From Pristionchus mayeri (lineage: Eukaryota; Nematoda; Chromadorea; Rhabditida; Neodiplogasteridae): a stretch of DNA of 64,000 bases. Below the pieces are notes generated by a model, which did not search any database, was not told the DNA's origin, and was given only the letters and a program-made list of their open reading frames with translations. Numbering within the stretch: position 1 is the stretch's first letter; each line of letters opens with the position of its first letter. Of the stretch, positions 1 to 11,700 are shown one piece after another. The stretch spans positions 46,068,690 to 46,132,689 of the forward strand of contig BTRK01000004.1 of assembly GCA_036245805.1 (NCBI GenBank), given 5' to 3'. Made by a program: the position numbers and the translations under genes.

Positions 1-77
1 CAAAGTTCATCTATCAATCCAACAGGAAGATGGAAGACAAAATATCAAAATTCCACAGGACTTTTGCAACAACCTAA

Positions 78-700
78 TATATAGCAAATCAATCGAAGAA
101 TACGATGCGAGTATTGCGTCATCACGTGCTTCATAATTGATTGCGTAGTGATGACGCAATCAAATTTCACTTTTTCAAACATGCTTTATTCTTACAGGGA
201 TTTTTTCCTACTCGCCAAACTTTCTGTGGTTGGAGTCATGCCCGAGGCCTACCCAAAATTTTTTTTTGATGTTGCATTTTTGAGGAAAGTTATGAATGTC
301 CAAAAAATGGGCATGCAAAAAAGTGATTTTTGGTGCGCTGAGGGCAAATGTTGACCGACCATTTTCATATTCTCAGTATCATCGGGAATTGTGATTACGA
401 TCATTTTGATGCCTTGAACGAGTCTATAGCTAGTCTAGAAGCAGAGATCTGAATTTCTGACCCTGTTTTTGCAGCACGGCTGCAGCCAATGTGCGATCGC
501 GCAGCGCTTTTAAAAATTTATGCAGGGTAGGCCTCGGGCATGACTCCAACCACAGAAAGTTTGGCGAGTAGGAAAAAATCCATGTAAGAATAAAGCCTGT
601 TTGAAAAAGTGAAATTTGATTGCGTCATCACTACGCAATCAAATTGAAGCATGTGATGACGCAATACTCGCATTGTATTCTTCGATTGATTTGCTATATA
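78..700. mobile_element. Palindromic MITE-like element with 177-base inverted repeats
   Basis: Arms at 78-254 and 525-700 are near-perfect reverse complements. They begin with the same TATATAGCAAATC motif outside and end at a GGGTAG/CTACCC pair inside. The 270-base centre has no recognisable coding potential. This is the form of a non-autonomous terminal-inverted-repeat element. The outermost TATA could include a TA target duplication, but this cannot be separated from the repeat itself. Short ORFs that run through both arms are products of the palindrome. Confidence 0.8.
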
Positions 701-1975
701 GCGCCCCAACATCGAACTTGCTAAGAGAACGGTAGAAAAAGTTATATGAAAAATTCAAATTGTTGCAATACTTTTGGGCGCTACTGTCTATCACGTGTAT
801 CACGAGTCAGTGGAGGAAAAAGAGGCTCCTCGGGAACAATTTCCAAAAGTTTGCACAGTATACTCCATATAATTATGGGAGAACATCATAGGCACGATAA
901 ACTGAAATTTCATGACCTTTGGTCACAGAGTCGTCATTTAGGAAAATTCCGGTTTTTGAGTCCGGCAATTATGTATTTCAGCTCTATGATGAGCTACAGA
1001 GGTGGCATTGGTCTCATTTTGTGCGGAAAAATATTTCCAGAAACTTTTATGTTTTATGCTAAGCGATTGGAAAGTTGTTTGAAAAGTTGTGTTCGAAAAA
1101 CCAATGTTTAGACTATAATAAAATTTATAATTATTTTCGGAGATACCGTTTCCCGGAATTTTATTGCAGAATATGAAAGTTAGAGTACATATCTATAAAA
1201 TAAAAATAAAAATAGAGAAATTTAAGAATGTGTATTTTTGAAATTTTGTTCCAAATGTCGGAACATGAGATAGCATCAATATAAATTGGACAATTAGTGA
1301 ACAGAAAAATATGAAATCGGTATATCTAATACATAATACATTGTATGAAGGATAGATACGCAATATGTCACTGTGAAACTGAAAGTTTAACTGATTCTGA
1401 TAAATCGATTTTTTTCAACTCGATTTTTGCCAAGTTTGGATGATATAAACTAAACACGTTTAAATCTAAGCCGGCTAACTCAAAGTAAACGATAAACTAG
1501 ACACCCTTGTAAGTGAGAAAATTTCTAAAGGAAGGTTCTCGGAATGCGAAAGCTCAAGTTGTATTCACTCGAAAACGCATGATCGACAGTGTCAAAATTG
1601 ATTTAAATTCGATTTTGATGAAATTATTGTGAATATTGATTAGTATTTAGCTTATTTTTTATTTTATTTATCGTACACCACAAGGGCGCTTCATCAAGTA
1701 TAGAATGTTCGAGAATATAATTAGGGTTAGGGAAGAGGGAGGGAGGGGGGGGGAGTATATCTTCCGAATCGTGTCGCACAAGAAAGAGAGAGTGGCGAGG
1801 GGAGGGAGCCTCGTGAGCGGTAGGAATGGCCGCTTGTCCAATGTATATCGTATTGGAGACTTGTGTGACAGGAGATCGGAGGAGATCGAGGGGGGTGAGA
1901 ATGGTTGGGGAAGGGTTGAGAAGAGAAAAAGGAGAGGAAAGGTGGGAGGGGGGGGGGTGGCGGTAAGGATAGATG

Positions 1976-4900
1976 CTAAAGATTTCTAATTTCAATTCCA
2001 AGAGTACGCAGAAGATTAGGGTGAATTAGCAAATAGTGCTTAATAGTCTCGATCGACAATAGAGGATTGCAAATTAAGTGGAGCTTATTTAGAAATCTAA
2101 CTGTTCTATGAGCAAACGATGCTTTCAAATTTTCCCTTCGGAAAGCGGGAATGTGAAGAACAAAGGCACTATGACGTCTGGAAATAGTCCTATATGTATA
2201 GAAATTACATACTGACAACTCAACAGCGTTAGCGAAAATTTTAAGAGCTAGCACTATGTCAATGACAATACGGCGAACATAAAGAGAGCGTAGAGAATAT
2301 AGGGCTAATCGATCAGAATAAGAGGGGAAAGAGACGTCTGTTCGAGAGCAACGATAATATAATAGCCTACTAAATAGATGTTGAACTTTCTCTAATTTGC
2401 GAATACGACCAGATGAAAAGTAAATAGACTAATGAAGACGCCTTATGACAAACAGTCTGGATGTGAGAGTCAAAATTTAAGAGAGGATCAATATAAACAC
2501 CTAGATCACGGATTGACTGCGTTACTACAAAATTGCAAGAGATTAAGGAATAGCTAGTACAGGGATTGTTTTTGCCTATATGTAATACGTTGCATTTCTT
2601 TTCAGCAACTTCTAACTGCCATTTTTTGCAGTATTCTAGGAACCCATTAATACCCGATTGAAGTTGAGAGGGGGAATCAGAAGGAGAGAGTGGATCGAAA
2701 GTAGTGAAGAGCTTGATGTCATCAGCAAAAAGCCGACAATTTAGTTTTGGAAAGGGGGAGAAAACTGAAGGGAGATCGAAAGTAAATAGCAAAAAGAGGA
2801 GAGGCCCAAGAACTGTGCCCTGAGGAACACCTGAGATCACTTGTCTCTCAGAAGAGAGAGAACTGCCGATTCGAACTCTGAAGATCCTATTGGAAAGATA
2901 TCCTGTAATCCAATTCAACACACAGCCACGAATGCCTAGCAATTGTAATTTGAACAATAGCTTAGGATGGGAAACCTTATCGAAAGCTTTGGCAAGATCA
3001 ATATATGCAACATCGGTACAGTAATCACGATCGAGGGAATCACGCCAATTTTGAGTACACTCCAAAAGTTGGGTAACGAGCGTTTAGAGAGAAAGCCGTG
3101 TTGTTCGGGAGGGATAATCTTATGAAAGTTGCACCAGCGGATAATCTTAGGCTTGAGAATTCTTTCCATTATTTTGGAAGGAATGGGAGTGAGACTGATA
3201 GGGCGATAATCCGAGACCGAGGAAGGCGAGGAAATTTTTGGGATTGGAATAACAATAGAGGATTTCCACAAGGATGGAATATCACCTAGCATAATACTAT
3301 AATTGAAGATATGCGCAAGAGGAGTAGACAAAGATCGGAAGCAATTTTTAAAAATGATAGATGGGATGGAGTCAGATGGGAGCGAACACGATGAAGATAC
3401 TTTCCTCAGAAGAAAAGAGACATCGTGAGGAAGGACGACTGATAAAGGGATGGTTTGCGAAACGAGGGAAGGGCAAGATGGAAGGGACCCGTCACGAGTA
3501 TATACAGAAGTGAAATAATCGGCAAGGGATTCAGCCTTTAGAGAACTGCACGTGATGACAGATCCGTCCATCGCCACGAGGACCGGGATGGAGAGACCTT
3601 TAGGCTTGAAACGAGTGGATACATAGCGGTAGAATGATCGACTATGATTACTGGCAAGTAACCGATTCTCGTAGCAACGAACGTACTTACGTATTTCCTT
3701 ATCTAATTTATGTGAAACTAAGAGAAATTGGGAATGAACAGGGCGCAGATGAATCTTATTGAAGAGTGCGCGCTTGTGTGCAAGAAGGGACTTAATATGG
3801 GGAGGGTAATGATCAGAATGAAGTGAAGTCTTCTTGAGAGGGACAAAGGTTGGAAACAGGTCAGTTATACACGATACGAATCGATTATACAGGTCTGAGA
3901 TATCGATGAAATTAGAAAGTGATTCCTCCCAGTTCAGTCCAAGTAGTGCATTTTCGAGACCAAATGATTGCACTACTACGGGCTGATCAAGGGGGAAATG
4001 GAAGTCAAAGACAATCGTAGAGTGGTCAGAATTTTTAAAAGGGGCTGATAAGCAGCAATTTGATACTACTCCGGAAGGTGATAGGATGATATCAAGGAAA
4101 TGGTTATTTAGGGAAGGAGAAGGGACCATCTGGGTGAGATCAAGGTCAATGGAGAGGTCCACTAAGCATGAAGCTTGAGAAGAAAGCACGCCCGGGGAAG
4201 ACCAATCAATATGTAGATTTAGGTCGCCCAGCACAACCACTTGATGTTGCACTGTAACCATGGAAGATATAACATCAAATAATTGGGTGTTTTGAGCAGT
4301 GGTTGTGTTGGGAGGCCTATAGACGAGAATGAAGCGTGTAGGAACAAGGGTTGTCAGGGAATGCACATCGACCACGAGAATATCACTAGAGATTGAGGAA
4401 GGGATAGATACTCTAGAACAGGGGAGGTGATAACGAATGAGAAGGCAGACACCACCCCCACGACGAGGACGATCATAACGGAAGAATCATAACGGAAGAA
4501 ATGGTTATTTAGGGAAGGAAAAGGGACCATCTGGGTGAGATCAAGGTCAATGGAGAGGTCCACTAAGCATGAAGCTTGAGAAGAAAGCACGCCCGGGGAA
4601 GACCAATCAATATGTAGATTTAGGTCGCCCAGCACAACCACTTGATGTTGCACTGTAACCATGGAAGATATAACATCAAATAATTGGGTGTTTTGAGCAG
4701 TGGTTGTGTTGGGAGGCCTATAGACGAGAATGAAGCGTGTAGGAACAAGGGTTGTCAGGGAATGCACATCGACCACGAGAATATCACTAGAGATTGAGGA
4801 AGGGATAGATACTCTAGAACAGGGGAGGTGATAACGAATGAGAAGGCAGACACCACCCCCACGACGAGGACGATCATAACGGAAGATGCGATACGGGAAA

Positions 4901-5229
4901 GAAAGAATAAGCTCAGTGTCCAATATCTTGGAAGAAAGCCAAGTTTCCGTAATAAAGAGTAGATCGGGCTTATCGATGGAGAGAATAGCATGTAAATCAG
5001 GTATCTTGTTACAAATAGAGCGAGAATTAAATAGAGAACAGCGAAGAGGGAGATGTGTGGCAGAAGAGGGCGGCTGATTGATTATGGGAGGGAAGTCCGG
5101 GGGAAGAGACGAAGGGGGGCGAGAGAGTGTGGGGAACAGAGAGGAGAGAGAGAGGGAGAGGAAAAGAAGGAAAGGGGGAGATAGATGAGGTGTCAATCGA
5201 GAGGCAGTCAATGGATAGGTGCGAGTCAA
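1976..5229 (-). pseudogene. LINE copy 1 ORF2: endonuclease-reverse transcriptase, broken
   Basis: This encoded the retrotransposon enzyme that nicks target DNA and reverse-transcribes the element RNA. The apurinic-type endonuclease is visible from the NSRSI segment through ETWLS, VYRPPN and GDLNLH to SDHS. The reverse transcriptase shows PIPKI, DYRPISLT, EQHGF, DLAKAFDK, SGVPQGT and the catalytic FADD. The frame breaks at the duplicated 401-base segment in the endonuclease. It breaks again near 3065-2936, between EQHGF and the AKAFD motif, and near 2440-2400, where the usual segment after RKA is shortened. The C-terminal tail is recovered in another frame and stops at 1976. The first ATG follows the ORF1 stop by about 25 bases, the usual dicistronic arrangement. 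Confidence 0.85.
4098..4886 (-). repeat. 401-base tandem duplication inside LINE ORF2
   Basis: 4098-4485 is repeated almost exactly at 4499-4886, an offset of 401 bases, with ATCATAACGGAAGA at the join. The unit covers the endonuclease core (YRPPN to GDLNLH). Because 401 is not a multiple of three, the duplication shifts the reading frame. The two copies differ at only a few positions, so the event is recent relative to the other damage. Confidence 0.9.
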
Positions 5230-5253
5230 AATGCGAGTGTGGTGTAAGACTAC

Positions 5254-6033
5254 TTAGTTTTTTTGAGGAGGGAGGCGAGTACGCCTGTGAGTACGGATGT
5301 CATCCTTGTGCCAGATCTCATCGCGATAGAGCACGAAGGGACAGTCCGAGTCAGACAGGCGCAACGCTTTGAGTGACTCTCTCATCTCCTTGCTCCTCTC
5401 TCGCTCTTCTCTCGTCTGCGATTTACGAACGTAAATTCCTCTGAACTCGTCGTTCTTGCGGAGAACAGAGGCATTTTTTAGAGCAGTCAAGAGGTGAGAG
5501 CGAGAAGTAAGAACCACTTTAAGGAGGCGGGGTTTGTCGCCCGGTTTGCCCATTCTATACACCATCTGGGGAGTAGCTTCGACTTGAAGGATGGCCAGAG
5601 CCAATCCAACAGACTTAGCATCGCCAGCCAATCTCTCTTCAAGATTTAGAGAACAATCGGCCTCGGGGATACCCGAGATCACAAGCGAACGAGCCCTCAG
5701 ATGTGCTTCGACTGGGTCTTCACCAGATGAGAGAGGGGGAGAGGGAATGCGAGTGGAGGTGGAAGGAAGGGATGAGGAAGGGAGAGACAGACGCGAATTG
5801 GGGAGAGAAGTAGAAGGGGAGGGGGAGGTGGCAAGGGAGGCATCACTTTGCTGCACGGCGACATGCTCGAGAGCTTTCGCCATACTGCGGAGCAGCTCGG
5901 TGATAGCACTCCACTTGTCCCTGTCCACACCAGAGGGGGCTTTCTCGAGTGCCAGAGAGAAGGCAGAGACGCACATGTTTTGGTATGTAGTGCTCTGCTT
6001 CTTGGCTGAGTTAGCCGCCTCAGGGGTAGACAT
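5254..6033 (-). CDS. LINE copy 1 ORF1 (RNA-binding-type protein, 259 aa)
   Basis: First open reading frame of the LINE, expected to coat element RNA. The ATG at 6031-6033 is preferred over the longer upstream frame because the extra 39 residues are low-complexity Phe/Ser/Leu. The N-terminal third is Ser/Pro-rich after a helical stretch. Residues from about 110 onward have the RRM-like pattern seen in such ORF1s: VISGIPE, then YRMGK, PRLLKVVL, then IYVRKSQTREERERSK. The C terminus is basic (RTRLPPQ) and lies 25 bases before ORF2. The frame is uninterrupted, unlike ORF2. The family assignment rests on position and motif pattern. Confidence 0.75.
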   Translation of the reverse strand: MSTPEAANSAKKQSTTYQNMCVSAFSLALEKAPSGVDRDKWSAITELLRSMAKALEHVAVQQSDASLATSPSPSTSLPNSRLSLPSSSLPSTSTRIPSPPLSSGEDPVEAHLRARSLVISGIPEADCSLNLEERLAGDAKSVGLALAILQVEATPQMVYRMGKPGDKPRLLKVVLTSRSHLLTALKNASVLRKNDEFRGIYVRKSQTREERERSKEMRESLKALRLSDSDCPFVLYRDEIWHKDDIRTHRRTRLPPQKN

Positions 6034-6156
6034 TGTTGCGCCCCTTTTGTTAGCCAGAGTGAAAGTGTGAGAGAAGGAAGAACAAAAATCAGAAAATAGG
6101 CTTATAGAATGACAAAAAAGGGAGGAAAAGGAGAGATAGAGCAAGGTCACCTTCCC

Positions 6157-6435
6157 TGAGGAGAGATGGGAAGGGGATGAGGAGAGATGGGAAGGGGATG
6201 AGGAGAGATGGGAAGGGGATGAGGAGAGATGGGAAGGGGATGAGGAGAGATGGGAAGGGGATGAGGAGAGATGGGAAGGGGATGAGGAGAGATGGGGAGG
6301 GGATGAGGAGAGATGGGAAGGGGATGTGGAGAGATGGGAAGGGGATGAGGAGAGATGGGAAGGGGATGAGGAGAGATGGGAAGGGGATGGGGATGAGGAG
6401 AGATGGGAAGGGGATGAGGAGAGATGGGAAGGGGA
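6157..6435 (-). repeat. 21-base minisatellite at the LINE 5' end
   Basis: About 13 copies of a purine-rich 21-base unit (plus strand TGAGGAGAGATGGGAAGGGGA) occur with very few substitutions and one 6-base insertion near 6388. The array lies directly upstream of ORF1 in the transcription direction. Because 21 is divisible by three, it is open in several frames and gives spurious ORFs on both strands. Its place in the element resembles the monomer arrays that act as LINE promoters in some animals; that role is inference. Confidence 0.9.
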
Positions 6436-6436
6436 G

Positions 6437-6630
6437 CTTCGAAAATCGAAACTCGTTTAGAATGATCAGAAACTATTGTTAACACGAAGAATAACACATG
6501 ATTTTAAAAAATCTAAAAAAAATGATATTTGAAAATTTCAAAATTTTCAGTAACCATTAAAATTACAAACATTTAGGTGTATTTTGGCTGTGATATACAA
6601 TTCAAGATTTTCGAAGCTCAAGGCTAAGGT
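6437..6630. other. Remaining loop of the foldback element
   Basis: 194 A/T-rich bases lie between the LINE 5' end and the right arm. They have no counterpart next to the left arm and no ORF. They are best read as the original centre of the foldback element, into which the LINE inserted. Confidence 0.4.
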
Positions 6631-7462
6631 ATATTCACAATAGTTTCATCAAAATCGAATTTAAATCAATTTTGGCACCGTCGATCGTGCGTTTTCGAAT
6701 GAAAAGAAATTTTCTCACTTACACGGTTGTCTAGTTTAACTTTTACTTTGAGTTAGCCGGCTTAGTTTCAAACCTGTTTAGTTTATATCGTCCAAACTTA
6801 GCAAAAATCGAGTTGGAAAAACTCGATTTTTTCAGAATCAGTGTAACTTTCAGTTTCACAGTGCCATGCGTATCTATCCTTCATACAAGGTATTATGTAT
6901 TAGATATACCGATTTCATATTTTGCTGTTCACTAATTGTCCAATTTATATTGATGCTATATCATGTTCCGACATTTGGGACAAAATTTCAAAAATACACA
7001 TTCTGAAATGTATTTTTATTTTTATTTTATAGATATGTACTCTAACTTTCATATTCTGCAATAAAATTCCGGGAAACGGTATCTCCGAGAATAATTATAA
7101 ATTTTATTATAGTCTAAACATTGGTTTTTCGAACACAACTTTTCAAACAACTTTCCAATCGCTTAGCATAAAACATAAAAGTTTCTGGAAATATTTTTCC
7201 GCACAAAATGAGACCAATGCCACCTCTGTAGCTCATCATAGAGCTGAAATACATAATTGCCGGACTCAAAAACCGGAATTTTCCTAAATGACGGCTCTAT
7301 GACCAAAGGTCATTAAATTTCAGTTTATCGTGCCTATGATGTTCTCCCATAATTATATGGAGTATACTGTGCAAACTTTTGGAAATTGTTTCCGCACACC
7401 TCTACTGACTCGTGATACACGTGATATATTCAAGGAAACTCAAGGAAACTGAACCATTTTAG

Positions 7463-8542
7463 TGTGATATTTCGAATTTCACAGTCATTAGGAATGAAGA
7501 TCGACTGATTCGGAGAATTGAGATGACACCTCAGTGTTTACTGTGCAAGGTGAATTTAGAGTAGCGTTACATACCGAATAGAGGCTATGTGTAATGTTCC
7601 ATTACTGCAAAATATACTTCATTGATTTTCTTTTTAATTTTTATTCGAAACACTAATTTGTTGACAGATGCACCCCAAGACAGCATGTGGATATATCGTG
7701 CACCTCAAAAAATATCACAAAAAGACGTTAAGGGCGGTTGGTTGCATAGATACATGTTTTAAAAAATGACTTCATTATCAGAGCGGAATCTACCTAATCT
7801 GTGAATGTGGTTTTATGTACACAACGCAAGATGACCATACAAAACACGACAAGAAGGTACTTTATTTTTTAAACTTCAATTTATGTTACAAACTTTTCAT
7901 TTGTATTAACAGTGATACTATGTTAATCGTGATACTATGTTAGTCAGTTCACCGTCCACAAACGAGAACAAGAGGTTAGCACTATGGTTTTACTTGTTAA
8001 CTTTTTAATCGGTTAACTCGCGCGTTACAGTTAGTTTTGCTGTTGGAAAATGCAATTTTTAATGTATGACTTCGCCATGAAAATGAACACGTTTTAGATG
8101 ACTCCTCAGTGTGTCTCGTGCGAGGTGAGCAGCATAGCTATTTTTGTTGTTGGGTTGGCATTGGGTATTTTGAAATGTCTGGTTAGAAAAATATTTTCAG
8201 AAACATTTTTTTTAATTAGAAAAAGATTTTTTTCAGAAGTATCCCAAGACTCCTTATGGATATGTGGAACATCTCAAGCACAATCACAAAATGGCACTGT
8301 CCGCGGTTGGTCTGATAATGAGATCCTATTTAGGGAAAATATTTCATTCTCAGATAGGGATCTACCTTCTCTGTTCGTGTGGAACCAGATATAAAACTCA
8401 GCACGATCAGAAGAAGCATGACATGACAAGAAGGCACCTTTTCCTTGAATATCCAAATTAGGAAACAAATATTGCTCGCTCTGATAATCTATTTCAGTGT
8501 TCTGGACGTAACTTCACTCTTCACAAACTGGACGAGAATTGA
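7463..8542 (+). pseudogene. 3' fragment of a zinc-finger family gene (two finger modules)
   Basis: This is the tail of a gene of the same family as the next two. Exons can be placed at 7463-7549, 7668-7736, 7782-7856, a short one ending near 7976, 8098-8124, 8237-8305, 8354-8428 and 8498-8542. They encode two copies of the terminal module: a C2H2 finger (CLLC and then HLKKYH; CVSC and then HLKHNH) followed by a CxC...H segment. The last exon ends in FTLHKLDEN and a stop, as in the paralogues. The Cys that should open the FTVHK exon is lost, so that linkage is degraded. The exon at 8354 has a 5-base ATGAC duplication that shifts the frame, and its donor is GC instead of GT. No 5' half is present; the sequence stops at the foldback element. 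I judge it a pseudogene. Confidence 0.7.
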
Positions 8543-8770
8543 ATGGATAAGATATTCCTTCGAAATATCCCGAAATTTTTTTAATTCAAAGTTGATTTTC
8601 GTTCTTTTTATTTTGATCCTTGTTATTTCGTTTCTGCAACCTCTCGTTCTCAAATGATAAAGAAGTTTATCGTAATTTTGATGAAATACGATGTGATCTG
8701 GTTTAATTCCAGAATAATTATTTTTATTGTTATCCTTTTAAAACAAACCAAACTCATCTCCAATTTAGTG

Positions 8771-11700
8771 ATGATGTCTGCAGAGACGCCTCAGTCGATT
8801 GTTGAAGAGTGGGAGATAATGGTACGGTATGTTCGGTGAATATCTTAGTGGGAACATCATTTTGTCCTTATCTTCGCACTACTTTTTCTTTCATTCCAGG
8901 CTCGTTACTTTTCCGAAAATTCGTCAGATGTTCTTGTGCCGATTTTCTCAAAGACTTTCGAAACTATCACAGACATTCTGAAGAACTCCGACCCTGACGT
9001 GCGTTTGCTCTTGAAAACAATCATTTGGTGTTCTTTGATTTGTAAGATTATTAAGTGTCCACTTATTGCAGCATGTTCAACTAGCACTGAGAGCTCTTGA
9101 TCGCGACCGAACCAATGCTCTTCAAAGCGAAAATTTCGAGTGAGATTTCTTTTCTTGGACATTGTGCAGTCCTTTTCCTGTTTGGTTATTCTGCGGCCAC
9201 AGAATCAGTATGTTTATCAGGGGTCGCAGGTATCGCTGATCTGGGTTTTAGTACACCTACTATATAATCATTGAGAATAACGGACTATATTTCTATTGAA
9301 ACCGGGACGGTTGTGTTCAGGCAACCTTCAATTCGATATCTCACATACGGACTTCTTGAATCCTTCCATCTCTCTTTGATGCACCTGACTGGAGAAAGTG
9401 GTGAGTGTAATGCTAATTCGATACAAAAATTCTAAACTAAAGTTATATTATGAATATTCTTTCAGCGGAAGCTTATGAGAAGGCGCTATCGAGTGTCGAA
9501 GAATGGGAGAAAAAGGTTTTTTAAAAGAATTTTCAATAGCTTTTAAATTTCCAGTACCTATACATTTCTTTACTTGTTCAGTGCTTCGAAATGAACAACA
9601 TCTCTTTCGATGCTCTCATTTCTTTGATAACAAAAGCAGCCATGACGCTGCATATCGTTATCAAAAGTGCTGATGTTGATGTGAGTGCACAGTTGATAGT
9701 ATTCATTATTTATATATTTCAAATAAAATTTTAAAAAATTGCAGCAAATTCGAAGAGTTCTTGCATCACTCGAATCGGAGAGATCAAAGAGATACGACAA
9801 CGAGAAGTTTGAGTGCGATTTTTCATAAAATAACGGAAAAGACAATTTTTTACAGTGTTTTCCTTTCTTACTATGCTTGTTACAGTGCAATTTCAATTCG
9901 ATCTCTCACGTACGGTGTCATCGGGTCGATTCAACTGACACTTGCTCACTTGACTGAGAAGAGGAATCAATACAAATCGACTGATGAAAAACCAACTGAG
10001 GAGGTGAACTTGTCTCGTTTTAAATAGCGACTACGGTATACTTATTAATTATATTCTATTTCAGAATCATCTTCCCATTTCTCTTCCTCAGGTCGATTCT
10101 TCTGACATCGATTCTGCTCGCACAATCGATCAAATTGCTACTGTAAGTGTAACCCAAGTATTTTTTAATATTGCAAATCGAAAAAAAAATTCCAATCTAG
10201 TACAATTGAAGACTTTTTTCATGTATTAGGTTGAGAAGCATAATTTTATTTATAAAAAAATAAATAGATATTTTTGGTATTTCGCCATTTCTCTTGCGAA
10301 TACTTCACATGTATCAAACACCACTTGGGTATTATTTGAGGCATTGTTGGGTCATAGAAATTAATGCTTTCTTCCCTATCGATCCACTTCCATTCCGCAG
10401 AAAAACAATTATAACTGAAAATTGACATAAATACCATGTTTTTGGTTTTTCGACACAAATCATCGCAAAATTTAATCGAATTCCATACAGCTCCCACCCC
10501 TTTGAGACGCTAATGAGTAAGGATAGCTGCTTCCACTGAGCACGTGAAATGAGAGTTTCGGGCTTTATCGGTTAAATAGTAAGGCGAAAAATCACTAGTA
10601 CCATAAAATAAATTACGCGAGGATTGCACAGGATCGAAGAAAGATAGTGCTCGAAAACCTTAGTCGTGATTTTGTTAAGAAAATTATGGTTCAACCTGAT
10701 ACTACTACTTTGGAGATTAATCTAATAATTTTTTGAAATATTTTTTATCGTTCATTCACATCTTCATAGGACGCTTTCGAGAACGACGGTTTTGGTGGAG
10801 ATTCATTCGATTTAATGGACGAGGCAATGGTGAATGAGGATATGGTTAGTAATTTTAAAATGTCTTTTGTTTATTATTTTGAAAAGTTTATTTTATGGGA
10901 TTTGATCTTTCATCTTTCAGATCGATAATTTGGGAGGTACGGATTCTATTTCGGGTGATCAAAGAGAGAACGATAGAATGGGCGATGAGACTGTCCATGA
11001 CGCCTCAAACGTTCGTCATTCATTCAATTTTTAAACAAAAAGAATTTAATTTGTATTTTTAACACACCTGTGCGAAAGGATCCGGTTTGTCTTTTGAAAC
11101 ACTTTTAATAACTAATGCGATTTTAAAAGTTTTTTCAGGATGATAATGATGGTGTCCAGGGTGTAATTTCTGGTGATCAAATCGACAATGATGGAGGCGA
11201 TAAAGAGATTGGCGATAGTGATGCTAATGCTCCGAAGGTTAGCACTTTTTACATTGTATTTTTATCCTTTACAATGCCAATTTATGGGTGGTTTTTATCG
11301 TTCATTCATATCTTCGTAGGACGCTTTCGAGAACGAAATTAGTGGTGGAGATCAAATCGAGCCTAGCTACGGGCCAATGCAGCATGAGGATTTGGTTTGT
11401 CTTTTGAATCACTTTTTGATAACTTATGTAATTTTAAAAGTTTTCCAGGATGATAATGGCCAGGATGTAATTTCTGGTGATCAAATCGATATTGATGAAG
11501 GGAGTAATGAGATTGGCGTTTGTGGTGCTAATACTCCGAAGGTTAGCACTTTTTTACATTGTGTTTTACAATATCTGATGTATGTTAACTTTTATCTTTA
11601 CAGGGCTCTTCCGAGACCGTAGAAGTGGAAAAAAGAAGAAGATCGACGAGGATTGTATCCAAACCACTGAAATACGTTGATTACGTGACGCAATCTGATG

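Larger units (their letters stand above)
1637..6436 (-). mobile_element. CR1/Jockey-like LINE, copy 1 (degenerate, with 5' minisatellite)
   Basis: In transcription order (right to left) there is a 21-base minisatellite, ORF1, and an ORF2 with endonuclease and reverse transcriptase. A 3' untranslated region of about 340 bases ends in an A/T-rich (ATAAA-like) tail near 1640. The order and motifs are those of the CR1/Jockey group of non-LTR retrotransposons. ORF2 is broken by a 401-base tandem duplication and by at least two frameshifts, so this copy cannot be autonomous. It sits at the left edge of the loop of the surrounding foldback element. Confidence 0.85.
789..7426. mobile_element. Foldback/inverted-repeat element split by a LINE
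   Basis: The left arm (789-1636) and right arm (6631-7426) are reverse complements over about 0.8 kb with scattered mismatches and small indels. Both outer ends carry TATCACGTGTATCACGAGTC. The arms contain no convincing ORF; a 121-residue frame in the left arm (746-1111) is not kept in the right arm. Nearly all of the 5 kb between the arms is a LINE on the minus strand, so the original element was probably about 1.9 kb and non-autonomous. It ends only 37 bases before the first surviving exon of the zinc-finger gene fragment, whose 5' half is absent. Confidence 0.8.

Noticed and set aside
148..712. ORFs at 148-354 and 518-712 with nearly the same protein on opposite strands
   Set aside because: Both come from the two arms of the palindromic MITE.
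5591..6070. 159-residue plus-strand ORF opposite LINE ORF1
   Set aside because: Shadow of the antisense ORF1, which has the recognisable motifs.
6147..6497. ORFs encoding (MRRDGKG)n on plus and (ISPHPLP)n on minus
   Set aside because: Products of the 21-base minisatellite, whose length is a multiple of three; no other coding evidence.
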